Assembly: GCF_010894405.1 (NCBI RefSeq)
Contig: NZ_JAAIYA010000041.1
Location: 1 to 64,000, forward strand
Source: Pyxidicoccus caerfyrddinensis
GTDB taxonomy: Bacteria > Myxococcota > Myxococcia > Myxococcales > Myxococcaceae
Length of the DNA: 64,000 nt
Reading direction: 5' to 3'
Of the stretch, positions 18,107-26,719 are shown piece by piece; the stretch's first letter is position 1, and the number at the start of each line of letters is the position of its first letter. A program made the position numbers and the translations under genes. The notes under the pieces were generated by a model. It had not been told where the DNA came from. It searched no databases and worked only from the letters and a program-made list of their open reading frames with translations.

Positions 18107-19772
18107 CGAGGGCTCCAAGGAAGGTGTCCGCCGCGCCACGGGCCGCCTGGCGGAGCAGGCCGACGTCGTGCGGGTTCGCCGCCAGCAGTCGCTCGGTGAG
18201 GGAGCGCCCGCGCGGGGTGTGGAGCAGGGGGCCCAGGCTCCGCACCGTCGCCGCAGGCCAGGTGTCCGCCAGCGCGTTGCGCAGCCCCCAGGCCGAGGCG
18301 CCATCCATGCCGAAGATGGAGTCCAGGACCTCCTCGCACTGCGCGCCGAAGGACTCGCGCAGCATCCATGCGCGCGGATGCTCCAACCCGTCGAACGTGC
18401 CGAGCACGGCCCTGGGCGCGCGGGACACATGCTGGTCGCGGAGCTCCCAGGAGCGCGCGCTGGTGAGTCCGGCCAGCGAGCGGAGCACCGCATCCGGGGC
18501 GATGCTCCAGGCGCGCTCTCGCCAGGCCCAGGCCATGTAGTCGTCGAGCCCCCGGATGGAACGGCACGCCGTGCGCGCCACCGGCTCCAGGCCGAGCGCG
18601 TCTTCTCCGCCCGAGCCCGAAAGCCAGCGCTGCCGCTCCGTCCATGCACGGTCCCCAGTGAGCCCGGCCAGCGAGCCCACCACGGCCTCCCATGCGGAGA
18701 AGGAGAGCCGCTCCCGCATCCACCAGGACTGCTCGGTGTCGAGCCCGCCGAGCGACTTCGCGACCTCCAGCGGCGCCTGGGTGATGAGCCGCTCCCGCAG
18801 CTCCCACGCGTCCGGCGCGTCCTGGGCCGCATCCGTGAGCGAGCGGAGGACCTCCACCGGGGCCGACTCCACGAGCTTCCACCGCAGCCGCCAGGACGCC
18901 TCGTCCGTTAGGCCCGCGAGTCCATGGGCCACCAGCTCCGGGTGGTGTTCGGCCAGGCGCGTGCGCCGCTCCATAATGTCCGCGCCCGTCATCCCCGAGA
19001 GGAAGTAGGCGGCGAGCGACGGCTCCTCGGCCATCCACACGTCGAGCTGGCGGAGGAACCGCGCGCGGGCCTCCTCCACCGTGCGGATGGGAGGCGGCGC
19101 GGGGCGCAGCACCCGCGCCGGTGGAGCTGTGCCACCGCGCGCCTGGAGGATGTCCTGGACCACCTGCTGGACGAGCACGTCGAGCGGGACGCCCGCGTTC
19201 TCCAGCAGCGTCCATCGCTCGGGGTGCTCGGTCGCCAGGGTGCGGTAACCCGCGCGCAGCCTCACCTGGAGGCCCGCCCCCGCAAGCCCCTTGCGCGACG
19301 GAGTGCCGGGCTTCGGCGAGACAATCTTCGAGATGCGGCGGCGGGCCCGTGCCAGCGCTGGCAGCACGTCCATGAGGAAGACGCGGTCCGGCACGAGTCC
19401 CCGCGAGCACGCGTCGAGGACGGGGCGCACCGCGCTCTCCGGCAGGCCTCGGCCCCACCGCGCGAGCACCTCGGCGGTGTAGAAGAAGCGGTCGGTGATG
19501 ACGACCTCGTATGCGGCCAGCGCCGGGCGCGTCACCTCTTCGAGGAGCTGGGCCTCTCGCGCGGCATAGAGGAGCAGCTCCGCGGTGGGCGTGAGCGCCA
19601 GGTGCGCCGGGTCTCTCGTGAAGCGCCGCAGCGCCTCGGAGACGGGCGAGGCGAGCGTGCCGCCCTCGCGGACATGGCGGACGCTCAGGCCCGCGCGGCG
19701 CAGCTCCTCGGCCACGCGGTTGGAGAGGGTCGTCTTCCCGGACCCGTCGATTCCCTCGAATACGATCAACAT
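18093..19772 (-). CDS. thymidylate-kinase-like domain fused to a novel repeat array
   Basis: 559 residues. Residues 1-212 form a dTMP-kinase fold: P-loop FEGIDGSGKTT at the N-terminus, DRFFYTAEVLARWGRG near 94 (the DRY/DRF motif) and a basic LID-like segment (RARRRISKIVSPKPG). Residues 230-559 consist of about ten degenerate units of 27-30 residues, roughly VLRSLxGLxxxxSWxLRExLxxxAP, predicted to be an alpha solenoid. I know no family with this fusion. The ATG overlaps the porin stop (TGATG) and has GGAGGT upstream. Ordinary Tmk is about 210 residues, so this is a paralogue with a binding or scaffold extension. The phospho-acceptor may not be dTMP. Confidence 0.85.
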   Translation of the reverse strand: MLIVFEGIDGSGKTTLSNRVAEELRRAGLSVRHVREGGTLASPVSEALRRFTRDPAHLALTPTAELLLYAAREAQLLEEVTRPALAAYEVVITDRFFYTAEVLARWGRGLPESAVRPVLDACSRGLVPDRVFLMDVLPALARARRRISKIVSPKPGTPSRKGLAGAGLQVRLRAGYRTLATEHPERWTLLENAGVPLDVLVQQVVQDILQARGGTAPPARVLRPAPPPIRTVEEARARFLRQLDVWMAEEPSLAAYFLSGMTGADIMERRTRLAEHHPELVAHGLAGLTDEASWRLRWKLVESAPVEVLRSLTDAAQDAPDAWELRERLITQAPLEVAKSLGGLDTEQSWWMRERLSFSAWEAVVGSLAGLTGDRAWTERQRWLSGSGGEDALGLEPVARTACRSIRGLDDYMAWAWRERAWSIAPDAVLRSLAGLTSARSWELRDQHVSRAPRAVLGTFDGLEHPRAWMLRESFGAQCEEVLDSIFGMDGASAWGLRNALADTWPAATVRSLGPLLHTPRGRSLTERLLAANPHDVGLLRQAARGAADTFLGALDASA

Positions 19773-20917
19773 CAGAAGCCCACCTCCAGTTGCACCAGCA
19801 CGGCCCGCCGCGAGGCGAGGCTCTCTTCCAGGGCCTCCAGCACCGGTGGCGTGCCGGAGGCGGTCTTTCGGACCTCGAACTGCGCCTGCACGCGCCATCG
19901 GTTCCACTGCCCGGCGTTGAGGCCGGCGGCGCCTTCCCACAGCAGGTCCTCGGGACGGTCCAGGTCCGGGTCCATCGCGGAGAGCATCAGGAAGGGCTCG
20001 ACGTACGCCTTGCCCCGGTCCGCACCGCCCATGCGCCACCCCGTCACCACGCGGCCCATGAGCAGGTTCCCGGTTCCGCCGATAAGGGCGGCGCGGCCGG
20101 TGAGTACCTCCGCCCAGGTGCGCAGCGCGCTATTGCCGAGCACGAGCGTGTGCCTCACATCCAGCGCCGTCAGCCAGCTCCGCTGGTCACCGCCCGGACT
20201 GGAGCCCGCGGGCTGCAGCAGCCCGGAGGCGCCCAGCTCCACGTCGCCCAGCTCCCAAGTGCCGCGCAGCGCGGGCATGAGGCCGAGTCCCCGCTCCAGC
20301 GCGACCTTCGAGTCCGGATCTTTCGTCTGCAACACGCTGGCCAGCAGCCTCACGTTGCCGAGGCAGCCCGGGCACTTCCACTCCACCTGCGCGCCCGGGC
20401 TCCTGCCACTGAGTCCCAGCGCGTCGTCCAGCACGTCGCGCAGCAGGCCCCGGCGGACCACGGGCAGTCGCGTGGCGGACTCCAGCTCGATCAGGGACAG
20501 CGGCAGCTTGAAGCGGCCGGCGCGCGTAGCGAAGCCGTGGCCGATCTTCAACCAGATGAATGCGTCCTTCACCTCTCCACGGACGTCGAACTCCACCACG
20601 GCGCGCAGGCGCTTCTTCCAGCGGTACGTGGCCTCCAGTCGCGCGGTGGGCAGGGTGAGCTCGCCGGCCCAGATGCCTCCCTGGGGATGCTCGAGCGTCT
20701 CACGCACGTCGAGCCGGCCGCCGAGTTGCACGTCTCCGAAGGCGGTGGGAATCACGAGCGCTTCGGGCTCTCGGGAGGTGGGCTCGGGAGCCTCGATCTC
20801 GGTGCCAGGCGCGGCGGACTCTTGCGTGTCCTGCGCGCTGGCGGACCGGCCGAGGACGAGCAAGGCAATGAGGAGCACTCCGCGGCCCATGAGGCCACGG
20901 TGGGGAAGGGGTCGCAC
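19772..20917 (-). CDS. outer-membrane porin, OprO/OprP-like
   Basis: 381 residues from a GTG with AAGGA 10 bases upstream; an ATG at 20890 is the alternative but lacks a ribosome site. A signal peptide (LLIALLVLGRSASAQ) is followed by an acidic linker and a barrel domain. Typical phosphate-selective-porin features include WLKIGHGFATRAGRFKLPLSL, GLSGRSPGAQVEW and a terminal Phe (QLEVGF), as expected for a BAM-inserted barrel. If it does conduct phosphate or polyphosphate, that would fit the neighbouring VTC polymerase; this is an inference. It lies 59 bases after the VTC stop and overlaps the kinase-repeat gene. Confidence 0.75.
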   Translation of the reverse strand: MRPLPHRGLMGRGVLLIALLVLGRSASAQDTQESAAPGTEIEAPEPTSREPEALVIPTAFGDVQLGGRLDVRETLEHPQGGIWAGELTLPTARLEATYRWKKRLRAVVEFDVRGEVKDAFIWLKIGHGFATRAGRFKLPLSLIELESATRLPVVRRGLLRDVLDDALGLSGRSPGAQVEWKCPGCLGNVRLLASVLQTKDPDSKVALERGLGLMPALRGTWELGDVELGASGLLQPAGSSPGGDQRSWLTALDVRHTLVLGNSALRTWAEVLTGRAALIGGTGNLLMGRVVTGWRMGGADRGKAYVEPFLMLSAMDPDLDRPEDLLWEGAAGLNAGQWNRWRVQAQFEVRKTASGTPPVLEALEESLASRRAVLVQLEVGF

Positions 20918-20976
20918 GGTGGAGGTGTCCTTGGATGAGGAGTCCGCACCCGTGAGGGCGCGGCGGGTCGGCGTGC

Positions 20977-21738
20977 TCAGTCGTCGCGCGGTGGGAGTGC
21001 TCCACCCAGGAGTACGCGCATGCCCTGCTCGAACTTCGAGCCCTGCGTCTCCGAGGACGCGAGCGGCCGGAGCGCCTGCTCCAACCACGCGGGCGCGCGG
21101 TCCTGCCACTTCACCTCGAGCAGGGCGGCGGAGGCCCGTTCGAGCGGGCACGTGGGCTCGGCGGGGTCTCCCGGCAGCGGGGGCAGGGCGAAGGCGAGGT
21201 CCTGGTCGAGTGTGATTCGGACCCGCTCGTCCGCCGTCGTCCGTGTGACACGGCGGTACCAGGCCGTCACCCAGGGCATCACCGGGCCCCGGGCGAGCTG
21301 CTGCATCAGCCCCACGGCGGCACTGCCTTCGGGCAGGGGCAGGCCGTACAGCAGCGCCTCCGCCTCATGTGCCGACAGTGCGCAGCGTGACTTCGTGCGC
21401 CGCTCCCCGGACGTCACCTTCACCTCCAGGAAGCGCCGCCCGGTGAGGCTGGGAGGCTGCCCCAGGTCCATCGCCGCCGCGTACTCGCGCAGCCGCAGGC
21501 GCTGGGCGTAGCCGCTGCTCGCGGACGCCAGGAGGTCCAGCGCGGGAGTGTCGAAGTACGTGGTGCGCGTGAAGGCGTGGGGGAGGCCGGGCTCGTAGAC
21601 GCGGGCCTCGGTGTAGGGCCCCGTGGCGCGCAGGAAGGCGTCCACCGCCTCGCGGACCGGCTGGAAGCGCCGCTCGTGGTCCAGGTCTGGCGCGTCGCAC
21701 TTCATGGGCGGGGCCGAGCTCCAGGCGAGGGCGTTCAT
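20977..21738 (-). CDS. VTC-domain polyphosphate polymerase-like protein
   Basis: 253 residues covering one VTC tunnel domain. Visible motifs: RTTYFDTPALDL (near 58), QRLRLREY, FLEVKV, RTKSR, AWYRRV, VRITLDQDL and LLEVKW. These supply the alternating Arg/Lys and Glu residues that line the polyphosphate/ATP tunnel of yeast Vtc4. Expected reaction: growth of polyphosphate from nucleoside triphosphate at the membrane, though it lacks its own TM segments. The ATG overlaps the cotH stop as ATGA, so the two genes are coupled. DUF4956 downstream is the likely membrane partner. Confidence 0.9.
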   Translation of the reverse strand: MNALAWSSAPPMKCDAPDLDHERRFQPVREAVDAFLRATGPYTEARVYEPGLPHAFTRTTYFDTPALDLLASASSGYAQRLRLREYAAAMDLGQPPSLTGRRFLEVKVTSGERRTKSRCALSAHEAEALLYGLPLPEGSAAVGLMQQLARGPVMPWVTAWYRRVTRTTADERVRITLDQDLAFALPPLPGDPAEPTCPLERASAALLEVKWQDRAPAWLEQALRPLASSETQGSKFEQGMRVLLGGALPPRDD

Positions 21739-23354
21739 GGGGCGTTCCCGAAGGTGGAGCGCACGGCCGCCTCGCGCTGCTCGACGAAGCTGAACAGCCC
21801 CGTGCTGCTCGTGAGCGACGCGTCGAACTGCTGCGTGTTGGTGTAGGTGAAGCCCTCGCGCTCGGCGGTGTCTCCGGACACGTAGGGCGCGATGAGGTCG
21901 TGCGCCGCCTGCATGCGCGCCTTCATCGTGGCCGGGGAGAGCGGGCCGTCGATGGACTCGCGGGCGTACTGCTCGTACTTCGCGCGGTACACCGGGTCAT
22001 CCATGAGGAAGCGGATGAGCGGCCAGGAATCAGTCACCTCGGAGAGCGTCAGCGACAGCGCGCGGTTGGACGACATGGACAGGTTGTGGTCCCACGTAAT
22101 CCAGTGCAGCCGGTTGCCGTCGTTCGGGTCCGCGTACAGGTAGTAGTTGTGGGACATGTTCCCGTAGCTGTCCCAGTTCACCATCACCGTGTTGACGGCG
22201 AGCCACTGGAGGAACCCGTCCACATCCAGCCGCTCCTCCAGTCGAGCGCGCCAGGCGGCCGCGTCGCTCCGGTCGGAATGGAGCGCGGCGATGGCGGCCT
22301 CGACGCTCTCCCACGTCGCCTCGGCGGCGTCGGACTGAGCCTCGAAGGACTCCGAGTCGAAGGCGGCCCAGGTGGCGCCGGTGCCGTCCGCCTCGTAGAG
22401 CGCGCCGTCGTGGTTGCCGAAGTGCGAGTCGAGCAGGGACTGCTGCGGGTCCTCGGCGGAGGTGTAGAGGCCGAAGTACTCGGGCCCGGCGCCGTGGTCC
22501 ACGTACACGGCCATGAAGCCCGTGTGAGCGGTGGGCACGCCGGCCGCGAGGAAGGTGTCCGAGGCCACATGGTCCCGGATGTACGAGGTGTCTCCCTGGT
22601 TGCTGGAGAGGGACAGCTTGCTGAAGCCGTAGAAGTGCTGGCCTTCGATTTCGGGGTACTGGTCCTCGAACTTGTCGAAGTTGAGCCGGAAGGGCAGCTT
22701 GCCGATGCCGGAGCGCCAGCCTCCCGAGAGCGTGGAGTTGCCCTTGTAGCGGATGCCCACGTTCCACCACGTCAGTCCGTTGAAGCGCACCGTGGCGGGC
22801 ACGTACACCGGAGTGCGGGGGATGAGGTCCGTGGCGCCGCCGCCTCCAGGCATGCCGCCGGTGCCACCGTCCGCGCCGCCCGGGCCTCCGGGACCGCCCT
22901 GGGGTGTGCAGGCGAGCGTCCCCGTTGCGTCGGGGATGGCGGCACAGGTGGAGGTGAAGGTGTTGCCGAAGAGGGTCGCGGTGCATGCATCACCGGCCGC
23001 CTTGTCCTGGCAGGCCGCGAGCAATTCCGCGGGAAGCGTTCCGCCGCCGCCGGGCATGCCTCCGTCGGGAGGGCCACCGCCGGGGAGTCCGTCACCGCCG
23101 CCGGGGTTCATGGTGCCGCCCGTGCCGAACTCACCGAGCATGTCCGTCATGTCGTCCTGCATGGACTGCCAGTCGGAGGCGGAGATGACGACGTCGAGCC
23201 GCTGGACCTCGTCGGACGGGAAGACGACGTCATAGGCCGGCTTCGCGTCCTTGCCATGGGACGCCTCGCTCCAGCCGTCAGGGTGGCCATCGCCACAGGC
23301 GGCGACGAGGAACAAGGCGGTGGCGAGCGCGGGGACGCGCGGGACTCCGTGCAT
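21735..23354 (-). CDS. CotH-family lipoprotein (protein-kinase-like fold)
   Basis: 539 residues. Lipobox FLVAACGD, ATG with GAGGAGA upstream. A CotH domain starts with YDVVFPSDEVQRLDVVIS and ends with MSHNYYLYADPNDGNRLHWITWDHNL, the conserved metal-binding region of this atypical kinase fold. Residues of about 75-180 form a Gly/Pro-rich insert surrounding a four-Cys module (ACQDK...DACTA...TCAAI...ACTPQ) that is not part of the core fold. Bacillus CotH phosphorylates Ser in coat proteins; the substrate here is unknown and the protein is predicted to be outside the cytoplasm. It is the first gene of the CotH-VTC-porin-kinase-DUF4956 run. Confidence 0.9.
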   Translation of the reverse strand: MHGVPRVPALATALFLVAACGDGHPDGWSEASHGKDAKPAYDVVFPSDEVQRLDVVISASDWQSMQDDMTDMLGEFGTGGTMNPGGGDGLPGGGPPDGGMPGGGGTLPAELLAACQDKAAGDACTATLFGNTFTSTCAAIPDATGTLACTPQGGPGGPGGADGGTGGMPGGGGATDLIPRTPVYVPATVRFNGLTWWNVGIRYKGNSTLSGGWRSGIGKLPFRLNFDKFEDQYPEIEGQHFYGFSKLSLSSNQGDTSYIRDHVASDTFLAAGVPTAHTGFMAVYVDHGAGPEYFGLYTSAEDPQQSLLDSHFGNHDGALYEADGTGATWAAFDSESFEAQSDAAEATWESVEAAIAALHSDRSDAAAWRARLEERLDVDGFLQWLAVNTVMVNWDSYGNMSHNYYLYADPNDGNRLHWITWDHNLSMSSNRALSLTLSEVTDSWPLIRFLMDDPVYRAKYEQYARESIDGPLSPATMKARMQAAHDLIAPYVSGDTAEREGFTYTNTQQFDASLTSSTGLFSFVEQREAAVRSTFGNAP

Positions 23355-23476
23355 ACGACTCTCCTCGTGCAGCAGGGGACCCTGGGGCAGGGCCGGCACT
23401 GTTGCTGCGAGGTGACACCTTGAGGTGGAGTCGTGACTCCTGTGTTTCACATCCGTGACGAAGTATTTCCGACCAG

Positions 23477-24148
23477 CTACTTCGAAACAGGCAACCGGCG
23501 CCCGAGGCGGAAGAGCTTCGGCATGTTCCGCTCAACGGCTTCGACGAGCTCGCGTCCCCGCAGCTCATAGGTCTCCACCTCGCCGGTGGCCTGGCCGTTG
23601 GAGCTCTGGACGGTGTAGCGGGCGGAGTAGACGAAGCGGAAGTCAGGCGGCGCGAACCAGTGCTCGGGGTCTCCGTCGGGTTGGATGGTCACCGGCCACC
23701 GGCTCGCGAAGGGCGGAGGCTGAATCTTCCGCTGGGCCATCTGGAAGTGCTCTTCGGTGTAGTTGCCCGTCATCTCCTCGAGCGTCGCGCCCTTCTCGAA
23801 AGGCACATGCGGGAAGAGCCGGTAGTTCGTGTGGTGATAGTCGAGCGCGTAGAGCCACTCCCCCGGAGGAACCAGCTCCCGGAAGACGGCGAGCATCTTC
23901 TCCGCCAGGTCTCGATACAGCCCGAGCAGCTCGTTCCTGCCCAACGAGCCCAGCGCTTCATCGACGACGAACTCGACGCCTCCCACCTGCGACTCGGGCC
24001 ACGGGTGATTCAGCGCGGACGTCTCTTCTTCACCTGAGAAGAGGAACCAGGCCTGGGGTTCGTGCGTGCTCACGTCAGCGGTTATGGCCCCGGATGACGG
24101 CTCGGGGCAATGCAACACGGTGTCCGCTTCCGGGATGAAGCGTGCCAT
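23477..24148 (-). CDS. DUF2716-like hypothetical protein
   Basis: 223 residues from ATG 24148; longer upstream frames overlap the divergent permease gene. The segments LYALDYHHTNYRLFPH and WPVTIQPDGDPEHWFAPPDFRF resemble DUF2716 from memory. No signal peptide or TM segment is visible, so it is probably cytosolic. No clear ribosome site was seen. It lies 122 bases upstream of cotH on the same strand and could share a promoter with it. Function unknown. Confidence 0.7.
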   Translation of the reverse strand: MARFIPEADTVLHCPEPSSGAITADVSTHEPQAWFLFSGEEETSALNHPWPESQVGGVEFVVDEALGSLGRNELLGLYRDLAEKMLAVFRELVPPGEWLYALDYHHTNYRLFPHVPFEKGATLEEMTGNYTEEHFQMAQRKIQPPPFASRWPVTIQPDGDPEHWFAPPDFRFVYSARYTVQSSNGQATGEVETYELRGRELVEAVERNMPKLFRLGRRLPVSK

Positions 24149-24257
24149 GTCCGAACACGGCCCCGGGCCACCGGCACACCTCAGGCGCGCGGAGAGCAGG
24201 GGCCCAGGCGTCCCACTCCCGTCTGGCGCTAGAGTTGCAGTCGCCCGAGGGCCCACT

Positions 24258-26663
24258 ATGTCCCAGCTCCTCCAGGACGTCCGTCTCAGTCTGCGCCGCA
24301 TGCGGCGCGAGCTCGGCTTCACGCTGGTCATCATCGCCACGCTGGCGCTGGCCATCGGCGCCACCACCGCCGTCTTCAGCGTGGTCTACCAGGTGCTGCT
24401 GCGGCCGCTGCCGTACACCGAGCCGGAGCGGCTGGTCCGCCTGTACCAGTCGAGCCCCCGGATGGAGCGCGTGGGTGTGTCGCTCCCCGTCCTCCTGGCC
24501 TGGCGCGAGCGCACGCATTCCTTCCAGTCCCTGGAGGGCCTGTCGGTGCGCGACTTCACGCTCACCGGCGACGGCCCGGCGGAGCGCCTGCGCTCGGCGC
24601 GCGCGACGGTGAACCTGCTCCCCATGCTCGGCGTGCGCCCCATCCTCGGCCAGACGTTCGGCGCGGAGATGGAGGTGGCCGGGCGCGACCAGGTCCTCCT
24701 GCTCTCCCACGCGCTGTGGCAGCGCCGCTTCGGCGGAAGCCCGGACGTGGTGGGCCGGACAATGAACCTCAGTGGCCAGCCGTACACGGTGCTGGGCGTG
24801 CTGCCCGCGGACTTCCGCCTCGCGCCGGGCGTGGACATCTGGACGCCGCTGACTCCGGACCTCGCCGGAGGAGAGCGCCCGGAGGACATCTATCTGCGCG
24901 CCCTGGGCCGCCTCCGTCCTGGCATTCCGGTGGAGCGCGCCCGGGAGGAATTGGACGCGCTGGCGGCCTCGATGGCCCAGGAGGAGTCCTTCAAGAGCGA
25001 AGAGCCGGGCGTGCGCACGCTGCCCCTGCATGCGCTGGTGGTGGAGAACACGCGGGAGCAACTCTGGCTGCTCGCGGGTGTGGTGGCGCTGGTGCTGCTC
25101 GTCGCCTGCGCCAACGTGGCGAACCTGCTCCTGGCCCGGGCCAGCGCGCGCGAGCGCGAGGTGTCGGTGCGTGCCGCCCTCGGTGCGGGCCGTGTCCAGT
25201 TGATGCGGCAGTTCCTGGTGGAGAGCGGAATGCTCGCGCTCGCCGGAGGCGCGGCGGGCCTGCTGCTGGCCCTGTGGGGTACGGACCTGCTGCGCGTGTT
25301 GATTCCTGCCGAGGTGCTGGCCCCGGACGCGGTGCGATTGGAGCCGCACGTGCTGGCCATCGCGGGTGCGCTGTCCCTTCTCACCAGCGTCCTGTTCGGC
25401 CTGGTGCCGGCGCTGAGGGCGGCGCGGGCCGACGGACGAGGGGCGCTCGGAGGACTCCGCGGAGGTCATGGCGCCACGGGGCAGGGCCGTGCTCGCGCCG
25501 TGCTGGTGGTGGCGCAGGTGGCGCTGGCGCTGGTGCCGTTGGTGGGCGCGGGGCTGATGCTGCGCACCCTCCACTCGCTGCACCAGGTGTCGCTGGGCTT
25601 CGAGCCTCGCGGCGTCACGGTGGCGGAGGTGTTCGTTCCCGCGGAGAAGTACAAGGACGACACGGCACGGCGCGCGGTCCTCGCCTCGGTGCTGGAGCAA
25701 GTGCGGGGGCTGGCGGGCGTGGAGTCCGCGGGTCTGGCCAGTACGGTGCCGCTGTGGGGGCGCAAGGGCATGGCCTCGGTGCTGCTGCCCGGCGAGCCCG
25801 CCTCCGTCGCGGAGACGCGCGAGCTGAGCACCTTCCGCACCGCGAGCGACAGCTACTTCGCCACCCTGCGCATCCCCATCAAGGAGGGGCGCGGCCTCGA
25901 GGCCTCGGATGGTCCGGGCACGGCGCCCGTGGTGGTGGTCAGCGAGACCTTCGCCCGCCGCTACTTCCCCGGCCGTAGCGCCGTGGGGCAGCACGTGAAG
26001 CTGGATATCGACGACGAGCCCTTCCGCGAGGTGGTGGGCGTGGTGGGCGACGTCCACCACGACAGCGTGGAAGAGGAGCCGGCCCGCGACGTGTACCTCC
26101 CCGTGGGCCAGTTCAAGGTGCTGTACATGCTGCTCACCGTGCGCACCTCGCGGGACACGGCCGCGCTGGCGCCCATCCTGCGCGAGACGCTGCGCGCGGT
26201 GGACCCGGACCTGCCGCTGGTGCAGGTCCGCACCTTGGCGGACCTGGTGGACGCCAACCTCGGGAGCACACAGGTACTGGGCACGTTGCTGGCGGCCCTG
26301 GCGGTGCTGGGGCTGGTGCTGGCGGGGGTGGGGCTGTACGGCGTGCTGGCGTACTCGGTGAGCCAGCGCACCCGTGAGCTGGGCATCCGCATCGCGCTGG
26401 GCGCCCGGGACAGCCAGCTGGTGTGGCTGGTGGTGGGGCAGGGCGTGCGGCTCGCCGCGGTGGGTGTGGCCCTGGGGCTGGTGGGGGCCGCCGTGCTCGC
26501 GCGCAGCCTGTCCGGCCTGCTCTACGGCGTGGGCGAGTTCGACGCCTTCACCTTCGGCGTCGTGCCCCTGCTGCTCGGGGCCGTGGCGCTGCTGGCCAGC
26601 TGGCTCCCCGCCCGCCGCGCCCTGAGGGTGCCGCCCAACGAGGCGCTCCGCGGCGACGGCTGA
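24258..26663 (+). CDS. MacB/FtsX-type ABC permease (ADOP family)
   Basis: 801 residues. A conserved N-terminus (LLQDVRLSLRRMRRELGF) precedes TM1, then a periplasmic MacB_PCD domain, FtsX TM cluster 1 (about 275-400), a second periplasmic domain and FtsX cluster 2 (about 675-795) containing YSVSQRTRELGIRIALGA. This duplicated layout is that of the acidobacterial/myxobacterial ADOP permeases. No ATPase gene is adjacent, so its partner is encoded elsewhere. ATG with GAGG 7 bases upstream. A mechanotransmission-type export or lipoprotein-handling role is inferred from the family only. Confidence 0.92.
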   Translation: MSQLLQDVRLSLRRMRRELGFTLVIIATLALAIGATTAVFSVVYQVLLRPLPYTEPERLVRLYQSSPRMERVGVSLPVLLAWRERTHSFQSLEGLSVRDFTLTGDGPAERLRSARATVNLLPMLGVRPILGQTFGAEMEVAGRDQVLLLSHALWQRRFGGSPDVVGRTMNLSGQPYTVLGVLPADFRLAPGVDIWTPLTPDLAGGERPEDIYLRALGRLRPGIPVERAREELDALAASMAQEESFKSEEPGVRTLPLHALVVENTREQLWLLAGVVALVLLVACANVANLLLARASAREREVSVRAALGAGRVQLMRQFLVESGMLALAGGAAGLLLALWGTDLLRVLIPAEVLAPDAVRLEPHVLAIAGALSLLTSVLFGLVPALRAARADGRGALGGLRGGHGATGQGRARAVLVVAQVALALVPLVGAGLMLRTLHSLHQVSLGFEPRGVTVAEVFVPAEKYKDDTARRAVLASVLEQVRGLAGVESAGLASTVPLWGRKGMASVLLPGEPASVAETRELSTFRTASDSYFATLRIPIKEGRGLEASDGPGTAPVVVVSETFARRYFPGRSAVGQHVKLDIDDEPFREVVGVVGDVHHDSVEEEPARDVYLPVGQFKVLYMLLTVRTSRDTAALAPILRETLRAVDPDLPLVQVRTLADLVDANLGSTQVLGTLLAALAVLGLVLAGVGLYGVLAYSVSQRTRELGIRIALGARDSQLVWLVVGQGVRLAAVGVALGLVGAAVLARSLSGLLYGVGEFDAFTFGVVPLLLGAVALLASWLPARRALRVPPNEALRGDG

Positions 26664-26673
26664 GCGACACGCA

Positions 26674-26697
26674 CGGGCCCGGAAGAAACCGGGCCCG
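26674..26697. terminator. bidirectional hairpin terminator
   Basis: A 9-bp perfect stem (CGGGCCCGG / CCGGGCCCG) with loop AAGAAA lies between convergent genes. Confidence 0.65.
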
Positions 26698-26719
26698 CGC
26701 GCATCGTCACCTCACGTCA

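Noticed and set aside
18107..18832. N-terminal extension of the DUF4956 frame
   Set aside because: The extra residues are Arg/Ser/Trp-rich antisense-like sequence inside the kinase-repeat gene; the ATG at 18106 with TTGGAG is the real start.
18093..19772. Housekeeping tmk
   Set aside because: The long repeat extension and the operon context argue for a specialised paralogue.
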